The notes beneath the pieces were generated by a model that worked only from the letters and a program-made list of their open reading frames with translations, made no database searches and was not told the origin of the DNA. Shown here piece by piece: positions 26,546 to 37,090 of a stretch of 64,000 nt of DNA. The stretch's first letter is position 1. Every line of letters begins with the position of its first letter. Source of the stretch: Nocardia flavorosea (lineage in GTDB: Bacteria > Actinomycetota > Actinomycetes > Mycobacteriales > Mycobacteriaceae). Made by a program: the position numbers and the translations under genes. The stretch is from contig NZ_JADLQL010000002.1 in NCBI RefSeq assembly GCF_015477805.1, forward strand, positions 62,001-126,000, in the 5' to 3' direction.

Positions 26546-26840
26546 AGCAGGCCCACCTCCCCTCGTGGCTCGAAAATCGGCCTGCTGCAAGGATATTGCC
26601 TCGGGTAGGTGGCGGGAAAGCGATTTAATTCCCGTCGGCTCCGGGACGGTGTCCGCAATGCCGGCGCGATCGCTCGCACGCGGCTGCCCATCGTGTGTCG
26701 TCACCACTGTTCGCGGCGATTTGCGGTACACATAACAACCAGCGGCGACCGACCCACCTGGGGTTTTCATCACCGCGCTCTACTCGCGAGTAGCGAGATC
26801 TGGGTTAACAGCGCGATACGGCTCTGGTTACACTCCGACC

Positions 26841-28481
<1,641 letters not shown>

Positions 28482-28593
28482 TCCAGCGATACGCTCAATA
28501 AGCCGCACACTGATCGGTGGAAACCGGATCGGTGGAAGGTGATCGGGCCGAACTACGCGCGCCCGATCAAGGCAAGAGAGAGGATCTGGCACT

Positions 28594-28926
28594 GTGACGA
28601 TCGTGGCAGAAGAAGAAGTATTGGCCGCAGCCGAACTGGACCTCGCCACCGGGGATCCGGCGGTCGATACCGTAAGCGCTGCCGATGCGAGCCCTGCCGC
28701 CGCGACGACCGATGGCCGGCAACCGTTCCTCGTCATCGAGAAGGGTGCGCCGAGCGACGCCGATATCGCCGCACTGGTCTGCGTGTTCACCGCTGCCGCC
28801 GCTGCGGCCGCGGCGCCCGCCGACAACGGGCCACAGGATCTGTGGGGCCGGCCGACCCTGCTGCATCGCGGTAGCTCGCCGTTCTCGCCGTACTCCTACC
28901 CGCAGCTGTCGCACCTGCGTTTCTGA
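28594..28926 (+). CDS. accE: Acyl-CoA carboxylase epsilon subunit
   Basis: 110 residues from GTG 28594. A variable acidic Ala/Asp-rich N-terminus (about 1-42) precedes the conserved epsilon core: FLVIEKGAPSDADIAALVCV (i.k.G.pt..ElAALvaV) and a Trp-Gly-containing tail. The epsilon subunit stabilises the AccA3-AccD5 complex and raises its activity. It lies 112 bases behind accD5 and 25 bases before maf. Confidence 0.92.
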   Translation: MTIVAEEEVLAAAELDLATGDPAVDTVSAADASPAAATTDGRQPFLVIEKGAPSDADIAALVCVFTAAAAAAAAPADNGPQDLWGRPTLLHRGSSPFSPYSYPQLSHLRF

Positions 28927-28951
28927 TATCGAACACAGGAGAATGCCGGAC

Positions 28952-29599
28952 GTGACCCGCCTGGTCCTCGCTTCCGCGTCCCCGGCCCGCCGAGCGGTGC
29001 TGCGTGCCGCCGGTATCGAACCGATCGTCCGGGTGTCCGACGTGGACGAGGACGCCGTCGCGGCGGCACTGCCCGCCGATACCGGCCCCCGCGATATCGT
29101 CGTGGAACTGGCCCGGGCCAAGGCTCGCGCAGTGGCCGCCACTCTTGCCGGGAGCGGGCCCGGCCCGGACGAGGATCTCGTCGTAGTCGGTTGCGATTCG
29201 ATGCTGCTGATCGGCGATGAACTCCAGGGCAAACCGCATACCGCCGAGGTGGCTCAGGCGCGTTGGCAGGCCATGGCCGGAAACAACGCCGATCTGCTGA
29301 CGGGGCATTGCGTACTACGGCTGTGTTCCGGCGCGGTGACCGCGGAAGCCTTCGATTGCAGCGCGACCACGGTGCATTTCGGCAAACCGGACCCGGCCGA
29401 ACTGGACGCCTATATCGCCACCGGCGAACCACTCCGGGTGGCGGGCGCCTTCACGCTGGACGGCCTGGGCGGCTGGTTCGTCGACCGGATCGACGGCGAT
29501 CCGTCCAGTGTGGTCGGTATCGGGCTACCACTGCTGCGCCGACTGCTGCAGGAAGTGGGCGTCGGTATCGACCGGTTGTGGGCCGACGGCCGGGCCTGA
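28952..29599 (+). CDS. maf: Maf-family nucleoside triphosphate pyrophosphatase
   Basis: 215 residues. It hydrolyses non-canonical or methylated nucleoside triphosphates to monophosphates. Signatures: RLVLASASPARRAVLRAAGI, VVGCDSMLLIGDELQGKPHT and the C-terminal AGAFTLDGLGGWFVDRIDGD. GTG 28952 is preferred over ATG 28943, because AGGAG at 28937-28941 leaves 10 bases to the GTG but only one to the ATG, and family homology begins at TRLVL. Its last 75 bases overlap the opposite-strand regulator. Confidence 0.93.
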   Translation: MTRLVLASASPARRAVLRAAGIEPIVRVSDVDEDAVAAALPADTGPRDIVVELARAKARAVAATLAGSGPGPDEDLVVVGCDSMLLIGDELQGKPHTAEVAQARWQAMAGNNADLLTGHCVLRLCSGAVTAEAFDCSATTVHFGKPDPAELDAYIATGEPLRVAGAFTLDGLGGWFVDRIDGDPSSVVGIGLPLLRRLLQEVGVGIDRLWADGRA

Positions 29600-30490
29600 A
29601 CCCGCCGGCGAGCGCAATACCCGCCCGCCCTGCTGCCGCGCCGCGGGCGTGAGCGGTCCCGAGGCCGGCAGGACACCGCTGCCCGGCGCCGCCGACGCCG
29701 GTGGGAGCTGACTCCCCGGCCGCACCGCCTGTCCCGCCAGCCGCGACATCCCGGCCGCTTTACCCGCGGCCGCGTCGATCAGCCCCGGTTCGGCGGGGGC
29801 CCGCGACGGTCCGGAAACCGGGGTTTGTCCCGGGCCGGCGGCGGGCTCCGACGGTTCGGCGCGCCGCAATCGCACTTCACATATCTCATCGGCCACGAAC
29901 GGGACGAGTTCGGCCTCCACCTTGCCCTGCGCGCCCGATTTCTCCAGGAGCTCCGCGAGCAGGCCACGATGCACCCCGCACACCACATCGGTGTGGGTAC
30001 GTGCCAGATCCCGCAGGGGGCAGGCCGTCAGCCGGATCACCGCCGGGTCCTCGGTGTCGCGTCCCGCGCTGTCGCGTTCCGGGGCGAAACCCAGTTCCGA
30101 CATGAGCGAAACGGTCCGGTCCTTCGCGTCCTGCACCGATTCGATCGGCTCGTCGGGTGTCTCGAGTTTGCCGCCCCAGGCGCGGCCCGCGGCCATCCCG
30201 GCGGCCGCCTGCTGCTCGGGGTCGGGGCCGAGCTGATCGGCGAGCGCCTGGGCCAGATCCTGGTAACCGATACTGCGCTGGACCGCGCGGTAGCCGATAC
30301 GTGGACGGCCGCGCCCGCGGGGCGGCTGCTGGAACTGCCGGACCAGCGATTCGCGGGTGAGAATGTCCAGGTGGAAACGCACCGTGGTGACATGCTGACC
30401 GGTGATCTGCGCCAGTTGCTGGGCGTCGAGGGGAACGCTCGCGCTGCGGAGGATCGCGAGCAGGCGCCGGCGCGGCCAAGAATCAGACAT
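29525..30490 (-). CDS. Winged-helix transcriptional regulator, SufR-like
   Basis: 321 residues. The N-terminal ArsR/MarR-type winged helix is RRLLAILRSASVPLDAQQLA and HVTTVRFHLDILTRESLVRQ. The middle contains TACPLRDLARTHTDVVCGVH, with Cys and His spaced as in the Fe-S-sensing SufR family (inference). Residues after about 215 are a Pro/Ala/Gly-rich tail with no fold visible. It is divergent from sseA, and its 3' end overlaps maf. Confidence 0.82.
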   Translation of the reverse strand: MSDSWPRRRLLAILRSASVPLDAQQLAQITGQHVTTVRFHLDILTRESLVRQFQQPPRGRGRPRIGYRAVQRSIGYQDLAQALADQLGPDPEQQAAAGMAAGRAWGGKLETPDEPIESVQDAKDRTVSLMSELGFAPERDSAGRDTEDPAVIRLTACPLRDLARTHTDVVCGVHRGLLAELLEKSGAQGKVEAELVPFVADEICEVRLRRAEPSEPAAGPGQTPVSGPSRAPAEPGLIDAAAGKAAGMSRLAGQAVRPGSQLPPASAAPGSGVLPASGPLTPAARQQGGRVLRSPAGSGPAVGPQPVDTDAHFLQQSAQQW

Positions 30491-30554
30491 AGCTCACCCC
30501 TCCTTCGGGGAGACTTTATCGGAGCCGTATGCGGCTAATTCGCCCATTGCACCG

Positions 30555-30575
30555 ACTTTGTGCTCTGCAACAAGT
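30555..30575. promoter_or_regulatory. Candidate operator between the regulator and sseA
   Basis: ACTTTGTGC, TCT, GCAACAAGT: a dyad with 7 of 9 matching positions, in the 168-base divergent region. Its location, not its strength, makes it a candidate site for the SufR-like regulator. Confidence 0.3.
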
Positions 30576-30658
30576 TCACGTCAAGTCACACTTACTATCC
30601 ACAGTGCGGCTCGAACCTGTCGTCAGCACTGCCCGCCTCCTGTGAAGGATCCTTGAAC

Positions 30659-31519
30659 GTGCCCGTCGCCCCGGACCCATATCCCGCCTTCGGCTCGTAC
30701 GCTTGCCCACACCGTTTGGTAACCACGCAATGGTTGTCGGCAAACCTCGGCACCCCCGGTCTGAAGATCATCGAATGTAATGCCGACGTCCTTCTCTACG
30801 GCATCGGCCATGTTCCGGGCGCAGGCAAGCTCGACTGGCGCAGCGATCTCGACGACCCCGTAACCCGTGACTATATCGACGGTGAGCGATTCACCGAACT
30901 CATGTGCTCCCAGGGCATCGAACACGACGACACCATCGTGCTGTACGGCAACGACGGTAACTCGCATGCCGCACACGCGCTGTGGGTTTTCACCATGTTC
31001 GGCCACGAGGATGTGCGGCTGCTCGACGGCGGACGCGACGCCTGGATCGCCGAGGCCCGCGATACCGTCTTCGAAACCCCCGAACCCACCCGCAGCCACT
31101 ACCCTCGGGTCCATCGCGACGACGAAACCGTGCGCGCGTTCCGGGAAGACGTTCTCGAACAGCTCGGCACCGCCCTCGTCGATGTCCGCTCACCGCAGGA
31201 ATACGCCGGTTTCACCAGCGACACCGACCCCGGCGGCGCCCTGCGCGGCGGGCATATCCCGACCGCCGTCAACATTCCCTGGACCAGCGCCCTGGGCCCT
31301 GACGGCCGTTTCCGCTCGCGCGCCGAACTCGACGCGGTCTACGGCCACCTCACCAGCGCCGACCCCCTCACCGTCTACAGCGGAGTCGGCGAACGCTCCA
31401 GCCATACCTGGTTCGTGCTGAAGTATCTGCTCGGCTGCGCCCCCGTCCGCAACTACGACGGTTCCTGGACCGAATGGGGCAACTCGGTCCGGATGCCCAT
31501 CGCCACCGGCAGCGCGTAG
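30659..31519 (+). CDS. sseA: Rhodanese-family sulfurtransferase lacking the catalytic cysteine
   Basis: 286 residues from GTG 30659 (GAAGGA 9 bases upstream). Two rhodanese domains: N-terminal IIECNADVLLYGIGHVPGAG to LWVFTMFGHEDVRLLDGGRD, and C-terminal LVDVRSPQEYAGF to VRNYDGSWTEWGNSVRMPI. The active loop, C-R-I-G-E-R-S in M. tuberculosis SseA, here reads S-G-V-G-E-R-S: codon AGC at 31379-31381 makes residue 241 Ser instead of Cys. All else is conserved, so the gene looks intact but should not carry a persulfide by the usual mechanism. Confidence 0.92.
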   Translation: MPVAPDPYPAFGSYACPHRLVTTQWLSANLGTPGLKIIECNADVLLYGIGHVPGAGKLDWRSDLDDPVTRDYIDGERFTELMCSQGIEHDDTIVLYGNDGNSHAAHALWVFTMFGHEDVRLLDGGRDAWIAEARDTVFETPEPTRSHYPRVHRDDETVRAFREDVLEQLGTALVDVRSPQEYAGFTSDTDPGGALRGGHIPTAVNIPWTSALGPDGRFRSRAELDAVYGHLTSADPLTVYSGVGERSSHTWFVLKYLLGCAPVRNYDGSWTEWGNSVRMPIATGSA

Positions 31520-31649
31520 TCCCCATGCGGGCGGACCGACTCGACCGGCGACGCCACCGAGTTCGGCGGTCACCCGGACGTTCGCGTTCGCGCACCGGCC
31601 GGCGCGCCCGGTGACGATACCGAACGCGCGCCCACTGAGATCCGAGCGG

Positions 31650-31947
31650 CTGCCACCCCCGAAATCCAACACAGCCGCCGACAGCGCCGACCCCGGCGAG
31701 TCCCCGACAAGTTCCGGCCCACGAACAACCCCGACACAACCGGCGACATTTTCCGGGCCGAGAGCGAGGCCCTCGAGGGTCCGGCCCGCAAACAATGTCA
31801 ACGCACCCAGCGGCGAAGCCGGGCCGAGCGGGGCCCTGAAAGGTTCAGCCTCCGAAAACCCTACGCAACCAGCGGCGGAGCCCAGTCTTACGAGACCTTG
31901 AAAGGTTTCGACCGAGGGGCCGAAACCCCGCGCGCCACAGGCGCGCC
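31650..31947 (-). repeat. Intergenic repeat element, copy 1 (hairpin head plus four tandem units)
   Basis: Read on the minus strand from 31947. The head hairpin GCGCGCC-TGT-GGCGCGC is followed by GGGGTTTCGGCCCCTCGGTC. Units then begin at 31909, 31846, 31781 and 31714 (periods 63, 65, 67), each opening with GAAACCTTTC-like sequence and containing CCGCTGGTTGCGT-like and CGGGCCG-like blocks. The last unit is the most degenerate. The same architecture recurs at 56828 and 59361. Confidence 0.75.
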
Positions 31948-32049
31948 GTCAACACTGTGATCTATCCCCCTACTACTCAGTAGGGCTATCCGAGTTCCGG
32001 CATTGTTGGCAGACTGCCTACACTGCCCAAGACATACATGTCGACCACG

Positions 32050-32170
32050 GGCGCGGAGCCCGCGCAGCGGATCCGCACCCACGGAAGCGGAGCCCACGAA
32101 GCGATCCGACCCATTACGGACCGGCGGACCCCGATCCGCGGGAGCGGAGCCGATACGCGGCCCATCCCGC
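32050..32170 (+). repeat. Degenerate GCGGAGCC repeats in the accA3 leader
   Basis: Three copies of G(A/C)GCGGAGCC, near 32050, 32085 and 32142, are each followed by a GCG-GATCC/CCGACCC-like block. They lie 35-155 bases before the accA3 start. They may form alternative RNA hairpins or be a nocardial intergenic repeat; no known riboswitch is recognised. Confidence 0.4.
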
Positions 32171-32203
32171 ACAGCGACCACAGAGATTGCAACAGGAGGC
32201 TCA

Positions 32204-33991
32204 GTGCCCAGCCATGCCAGCGCGCGGATCACGAAGGTACTCGTAGCTAACCGAGGCGAGATTGCCGTGCGCGTTATCCGGGCGGCCAAGGACGCCGGTC
32301 TCGGCAGTGTCGCGGTTTACGCAGAACCCGATGCCGACGCGCCCTTCGTCAAGCTCGCCGACGAAGCGTTCGCCCTGGGCGGGCAGACCTCGGCCGAGTC
32401 GTACCTGGTCTTCGACAAGATCCTCGATGCCGCGGCCAAGTCCGGCGCGGATGCCATCCACCCCGGTTACGGCTTCCTATCGGAGAACGCCGACTTCGCC
32501 CAGGCCGTCATCGACGCCGGGCTGATCTGGATCGGTCCCTCCCCGCAGTCCATTCGCGATCTGGGTGACAAGGTCACCGCCCGCCATATCGCCGAGCGTG
32601 CGAACGCGCCGATGGCGGCGGGCACCAAGGACCCGGTCAAGGACGCGACCGAGGTCGTGGAGTTCGCGAAGAAGTACGGCGTTCCGGTCGCGATCAAGGC
32701 CGCGTTCGGTGGTGGCGGTCGCGGTATGAAGGTCGCGCACACCATCGAGGAGATCCCCGAGCTGTTCGAGTCGGCAACCCGTGAAGCGGTGGCCGCCTTC
32801 GGTCGCGGCGAATGCTTCGTCGAGCAGTACCTGGACAAGGCCCGCCACGTCGAGGCCCAGGTGATCGCCGACCAGCACGGCAATGTGATCGTCGCCGGCA
32901 CCCGCGACTGCTCGCTGCAGCGCCGTTTCCAGAAACTGGTCGAGGAAGCCCCGGCCCCGTTCCTGACCGACGAGGTGCGTGCCGAGATCCACGCCTCCGC
33001 CAAGCGGATCTGCAAGGAGGCCGGTTACTACGGTGCCGGCACCGTGGAATACCTGGTGCAGGGCGATACCGTGTCGTTCCTCGAGGTCAACACTCGCCTG
33101 CAGGTGGAGCACCCGGTCACCGAGGAGACCTCCGGCCTGGACCTGGTCCGCCAGCAGTTCCGGATCGCCAACGGCGAGAAACTGGAGCTCACCGAGGACC
33201 CGACCCCGCGCGGGCACTCCTTCGAGTTCCGGATCAACGGCGAGGACGCCGGCCGCGGCTTCCTGCCCGCCCCCGGCCCCGTCACCGCGTACTCCGAGCC
33301 GACCGGCCCGGGCGTGCGCGTGGACTCCGGCGTGGTGGCCGGCAGCGTGATCGGCGGCCAGTTCGACTCCATGCTGGCCAAGCTCATCGTCACCGGCGAG
33401 AACCGGACCCAGGCGCTGGAGCGGGCGCGGCGCGCGCTGGCCGAATTCCACGTCGAGGGCCTGGCCACGGTGATCCCGTTCCACCGGGCGATCGTGGAGG
33501 ATCCCGCCTTCGTCGGCAACGGCGAATCGTTCGACGTCTACACCAAGTGGATCGAGACCGAGTGGAAGAACACCGTCGAGCCGTTCACCGGCGGGGCTCC
33601 CGCCGAATCGGACGAGGAACCGCGGCAGAAGGTCGTGGTGGAGGTCGGCGGCCGGCGGGTCGAGGTATCGCTGCCGGGTCAGTTCTCGATCGGTTCGGAC
33701 GCTCCCGCGGCCGGCGGTGCGGTACGAAAGAAGCCGAAGCCGCGTAAGCGTGGGGGTGCGGGCGGCGGCGCCGCCTCCGGTGACGCGGTCACCGCGCCGA
33801 TGCAGGGCACCGTCGTGAAGGTCGCTGTCGAGGAAGGCCAGTCGGTCGAGGCCGGCGATCTGATCGCGGTGCTCGAGGCCATGAAGATGGAGAACCCGGT
33901 GAACGCGCACAAGGCCGGCGTGGTCACCGGACTGAATGTGGCGGCCGGCGCCGCGATCACCCAGGGCACGGTGCTCGCCGAGATCAAGTAG
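32204..33991 (+). CDS. accA3: Acyl-CoA carboxylase alpha subunit (biotin carboxylase plus carrier)
   Basis: 595 residues from GTG 32204 (AGGAGG 4 bases upstream). The biotin carboxylase domain (about 1-450) has [20 protein letters not shown], the ATP loop [16 protein letters not shown], and [20 protein letters not shown]. After a short basic linker ([10 protein letters not shown]) the carrier domain has the biotin Lys in [14 protein letters not shown]. It supplies carboxybiotin to AccD5 and other beta subunits for malonyl- and methylmalonyl-CoA, precursors of fatty and mycolic acids. The frame open to 32003 is rejected for lack of homology. Confidence 0.98.
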   Translation: MPSHASARITKVLVANRGEIAVRVIRAAKDAGLGSVAVYAEPDADAPFVKLADEAFALGGQTSAESYLVFDKILDAAAKSGADAIHPGYGFLSENADFAQAVIDAGLIWIGPSPQSIRDLGDKVTARHIAERANAPMAAGTKDPVKDATEVVEFAKKYGVPVAIKAAFGGGGRGMKVAHTIEEIPELFESATREAVAAFGRGECFVEQYLDKARHVEAQVIADQHGNVIVAGTRDCSLQRRFQKLVEEAPAPFLTDEVRAEIHASAKRICKEAGYYGAGTVEYLVQGDTVSFLEVNTRLQVEHPVTEETSGLDLVRQQFRIANGEKLELTEDPTPRGHSFEFRINGEDAGRGFLPAPGPVTAYSEPTGPGVRVDSGVVAGSVIGGQFDSMLAKLIVTGENRTQALERARRALAEFHVEGLATVIPFHRAIVEDPAFVGNGESFDVYTKWIETEWKNTVEPFTGGAPAESDEEPRQKVVVEVGGRRVEVSLPGQFSIGSDAPAAGGAVRKKPKPRKRGGAGGGAASGDAVTAPMQGTVVKVAVEEGQSVEAGDLIAVLEAMKMENPVNAHKAGVVTGLNVAAGAAITQGTVLAEIK

Positions 33992-34083
33992 TCCGGGCGG
34001 GTCGGGGGCACCTCGCGGGTTCACCGCGAACAAGTGCGCGACGGTATGCCGACAGCCGGGCCAACACTGGATGCACAGTGTCG

Positions 34084-34121
34084 CGGAGCGGGTGCGTGGT
34101 CGAGGCCACGCACCCGCTCCG
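34084..34121 (+). terminator. Strong stem-loop after accA3
   Basis: CGGAGCGGGTGCGTGG (34084-34099) pairs exactly with CCACGCACCCGCTCCG (34106-34121): 16 bp with a six-base loop TCGAGG, 93 bases past the accA3 stop. It is probably a terminator of the U-tract-free type common in actinobacteria. It ends only 15 bases before the patatin GTG, so it could also lie in that gene's leader. Confidence 0.65.
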
Positions 34122-34136
34122 GCGTATGGTGACCTG

Positions 34137-35081
34137 GTGAGCGCAGCACTACCGACGGTCGCGGAGGTGATCCGCGGCCGTTTCGCATCCGGAAGCCGAT
34201 CCGACGGCCATCGACTGGTGCTCGTAGTCGAAGGCGGCGGCAGCCGCGGCGTGTACTCCAGCGGGATGGTGCACGCCCTGGAGGATCTCGGGCTAGCCCG
34301 GATATTCGATGCCGTCTACGGCACCTCGGCGGGCGCCATCAACGCCGCCTGGCTGCTGTGCGGGCGAGCGGGTCGCGGGTTGCATGCCTGGACCGACGCC
34401 GCGATCATGCGCCGGGCGATCGATCCGGCGCGGATGCTGCGAGGCCGGCCCGCCTTCGATCTGAACTACCTTGTCCACAAGGTCTACGACGGCCTGCACC
34501 CGATGGATTTCCCGGCGATCCTGGCGAACGAGACCACCTTCCATCCCATCGCCACCGATATCCAGACGGGCCTGCCGGTGGATCTGCACCCCTACATCGT
34601 GGACAAGTCGACGTTGAAGACCGCACTGCGCGCGTCCTCGGGTCTGCCGCTGCTGGCCGGTCCCCCGGTTGCGCTGGGCGGGCGCCGATACTTCGACGGC
34701 GGGCTCTCGGAAACCGTTCCGCTGCGCAGCGCCCTGAAGGCCGGCGCCACCCACGCGTTGATTCTGCGGACCCGCCGCGCAGACGAACACCGCCCGCCCC
34801 CGCCACGGCTGCACGACCTCGTCGGCGGCACCTATATGCGGTTCACCGCGCCCGGCGCCTACCGGGCCTGGAAACAGCGACCCGGCCAGCAGGCGCTCGA
34901 GGACGGGGTCATCGCCGGGATGGGCGCTGCCGCGCATCAGATCCACCCGCCCGCCGGGTCACCGGATATCAGCAGCGTCGAAACCGACCCGGGAATGCTC
35001 GCCCGCGGAATGGAAATCGGCCGCCGCGCCGTCGCCGACTTCTTCGCTGCACTGAGCCCCATCGCCGCCGAACCCGGCTGA
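34137..35081 (+). CDS. Patatin-like phospholipase
   Basis: 314 residues from GTG 34137. The Ser-Asp dyad of patatins is visible: oxyanion loop VVEGGGSRGVYSSGMVHALE (about 30-49), nucleophile elbow DAVYGTSAGAINAAW (G-T-S-A-G, about 63-77) and Asp in RRYFDGGLSETVPL (about 184-197). Family members hydrolyse acyl lipids in the cytosol or at the membrane. No signal peptide. It starts just after the accA3 stem-loop. Confidence 0.92.
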   Translation: MSAALPTVAEVIRGRFASGSRSDGHRLVLVVEGGGSRGVYSSGMVHALEDLGLARIFDAVYGTSAGAINAAWLLCGRAGRGLHAWTDAAIMRRAIDPARMLRGRPAFDLNYLVHKVYDGLHPMDFPAILANETTFHPIATDIQTGLPVDLHPYIVDKSTLKTALRASSGLPLLAGPPVALGGRRYFDGGLSETVPLRSALKAGATHALILRTRRADEHRPPPPRLHDLVGGTYMRFTAPGAYRAWKQRPGQQALEDGVIAGMGAAAHQIHPPAGSPDISSVETDPGMLARGMEIGRRAVADFFAALSPIAAEPG

Positions 35082-35441
35082 CGGCCACCGTATCCAGCAG
35101 GCGCCGGCGTGGTCCGGGCGGTCGTCCGGACCACGCGCCGCGGCCGTGGTGGCGCCGTGTTCGCGTGCTTCGCCGTGCAGCCATCCGCCGAGCCGCCGTC
35201 AGTCGTGCAGGGTTGCGGTTCCCGTCAGCGGCGCGGCGCGCAGGCGACGTTGCTGTCGTGGGCCGATCGGCCCGGGCCCCGTTCGCTTGCCCGGACGCCC
35301 GGGTCTCAGCGCTCCGGGAGCGGCGCGACCGCAGCGGGCAGCTCCCGGCCGACCCGGCGGACCTGATCGGGCTCACGGATCTGCCGGCAATCCGCGGCGT
35401 GAACCGCCTCCGGGATGCTTGCTGCCGGGCCCGATACGTGG
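35082..35441. other. Intergenic region between convergent genes
   Basis: 360 bases between the 3' ends of the patatin and pcd genes. Apart from the stem-loop at 35107-35136 I see nothing; short open frames on both strands look like non-coding GC-rich sequence. Confidence 0.6.
35107..35136. terminator. Bidirectional terminator candidate
   Basis: GCGTGGTCCGG (35107-35117) pairs exactly with CCGGACCACGC (35126-35136), loop GCGGTCGT, 25 bases past the patatin stop and between convergent genes. No U tract. Confidence 0.55.
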
Positions 35442-36977
35442 TCAGTCGAAGCGGATGCCCTGGGCGAGCGGTAGGTCGCTGGAATAGTTGATCGTATTCG
35501 TGGCCCGGCGCATATACGCCTTCCACGCGTCCGAACCGGATTCGCGACCGCCGCCGGTATGTTTCTCGCCGCCGAAGGCACCGCCGATTTCCGCGCCCGA
35601 GGTGCCGATATTGACATTGGCGATACCGCAGTCCGAACCGTCCGCAGCCAGGAAGCGTTCGGCCTCGCGCTGATCGGTGGTGAATATCGCCGACGACAAA
35701 CCTTGCGGCACCCCGTTGTGCAGGGCCAGAGCGGTTTCGAAGTCGTCGTAGGTGAGTACGTACAGGATCGGGGCGAAGGTTTCCTCGCGCACGATCTCGG
35801 TCTGGTCCGGCATCCGGACGATCGCCGGATGGGCGTAGCGGGCGGCGGGTCCGACCCCGTCGACCGTGACTTCGTGCCCACCGCAGACGAGCCGGCCGCC
35901 GTCGCGACGGGCCAGATCGAGTGCGTCACGCATCCGCTCCCATGCTTCGGGGCCGCTGAGCGGGCCCACCTGGACGCCGGCGTCCAGCGGATTGCCGATC
36001 CGCAGCTGCCGATAGGCGGCGGCCAGCCGCGTCAGCAGTTCGTCCGCGACCGCGGTGTGCACGAGCAACCGGCGCAGGGTCGTACAGCGCTGCCCCGCAG
36101 TGCCGACCGCCGCAAACACGATGGCGCGTACCGCCAGGTCCAGATCGGCCGACGGGGTAACGACCGCCGCATTGTTACCACCCAGTTCCAGCAGGCAGCG
36201 GCCGAACCGGGCAGCCACCCGCGGACCCACCTGGCGGCCCATCGCCACCGACCCCGTAGCGCTCACCAGCGCGACCCGTTCGTCATCGGCCAGTTGCGCA
36301 CCGGCCGCACCGGTGCCGAGGATCAACTGGTGAATTCGCGGATCTGTCGCCGTGGTGCGGGCGGCGCGGCGTAAGAGGGCATGACAGGCCAGGGAAGTAA
36401 GCGGTGTCCGGTCCGACGGCTTCCACACCACGGTGTCGCCGCAGACCAGGGCGACCGCGGTATTCCAGGCCCAGACCGCGACGGGGAAATTGAACGCCGA
36501 GATCACCCCGGCCACGCCCAGCGGATGCCAGGTCTCCATGAGCCGGTGCCCGGGACGTTCCGAGGCCATCGTGTAGCCGTAGAGCTGCCGGGACAATCCC
36601 ACTGCGAATTCGCAGATATCGATCATCTCCTGGACCTCGCCGCGCGCCTCGGCCGGGATCTTCCCAACCTCGAGGGTGATCAGCTCGGCGAGTTCGTCCT
36701 GGTGCCGCCGCAAGAGCACGGCCAGTTCCCGGACGACCGCCGCGCGCTGCGGCGCGGGGACGGTACGCCAGTCGCGGAATGCCGCGGCGGCCTCCGCTAT
36801 CGCGGTTTCTATTTCGGCGGGGGTGCCGGGCCGCAGCTCGATGAGCACCTCGCCGGTGATCGGGCTGGGTACGGCCATCTCACCGGTGGGGGGCGGTTCG
36901 ACCCCCAGAGCGTTCAGCAGGGCGGGTACCCGGTCGGCGAGCCGGACGGTTCGGGTCTCGCTGTCGATTTCGGTCAT
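35442..36977 (-). CDS. pcd: Piperideine-6-carboxylate (alpha-aminoadipate semialdehyde) dehydrogenase
   Basis: 511 residues of the aldehyde dehydrogenase family, matching ALDH7/AASADH-like enzymes. NAD site VISAFNFPVAVWAWNTAVAL and VVWKPSDRTPLTSLACH; catalytic Glu in CLLELGGNNAAVV; catalytic Cys in AGQRCTTLRR; C-terminal GGAFGGEKHTGGGRESGSDA. With lat, also divergent across lrpA, it completes lysine to alpha-aminoadipate: Lat makes the semialdehyde and Pcd oxidises it. The neighbours make this assignment firm. Confidence 0.93.
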   Translation of the reverse strand: MTEIDSETRTVRLADRVPALLNALGVEPPPTGEMAVPSPITGEVLIELRPGTPAEIETAIAEAAAAFRDWRTVPAPQRAAVVRELAVLLRRHQDELAELITLEVGKIPAEARGEVQEMIDICEFAVGLSRQLYGYTMASERPGHRLMETWHPLGVAGVISAFNFPVAVWAWNTAVALVCGDTVVWKPSDRTPLTSLACHALLRRAARTTATDPRIHQLILGTGAAGAQLADDERVALVSATGSVAMGRQVGPRVAARFGRCLLELGGNNAAVVTPSADLDLAVRAIVFAAVGTAGQRCTTLRRLLVHTAVADELLTRLAAAYRQLRIGNPLDAGVQVGPLSGPEAWERMRDALDLARRDGGRLVCGGHEVTVDGVGPAARYAHPAIVRMPDQTEIVREETFAPILYVLTYDDFETALALHNGVPQGLSSAIFTTDQREAERFLAADGSDCGIANVNIGTSGAEIGGAFGGEKHTGGGRESGSDAWKAYMRRATNTINYSSDLPLAQGIRFD

Positions 36978-37090
36978 CGCGAACTCCTCGGGTTCGGCCG
37001 GACGAAATACGCTGTGCGAATGGCACGGCCGGAGAATGAACGTTCACAACTCCAGTTCCGGCAGTGTGCCCGCTACGTTAGCCTTCGCTG

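Larger units (their letters stand above)
31520..32203. other. Long sseA-accA3 intergenic region
   Basis: 684 bases with no credible gene. It holds the minus-oriented repeat element (31650-31947) and the GCGGAGCC-rich accA3 leader, both listed separately. Bases 31520-31649 show nothing I recognise. Confidence 0.7.

Noticed and set aside
32003-32203. N-terminal extension of accA3
   Set aside because: Arg/Pro-rich with no homology; AGGAGG and the family start point to GTG 32204.
32477-34033. 518-codon open frame opposite accA3
   Set aside because: His/Asp/Gly-rich shadow of the carboxylase gene with no motif or ribosome site.
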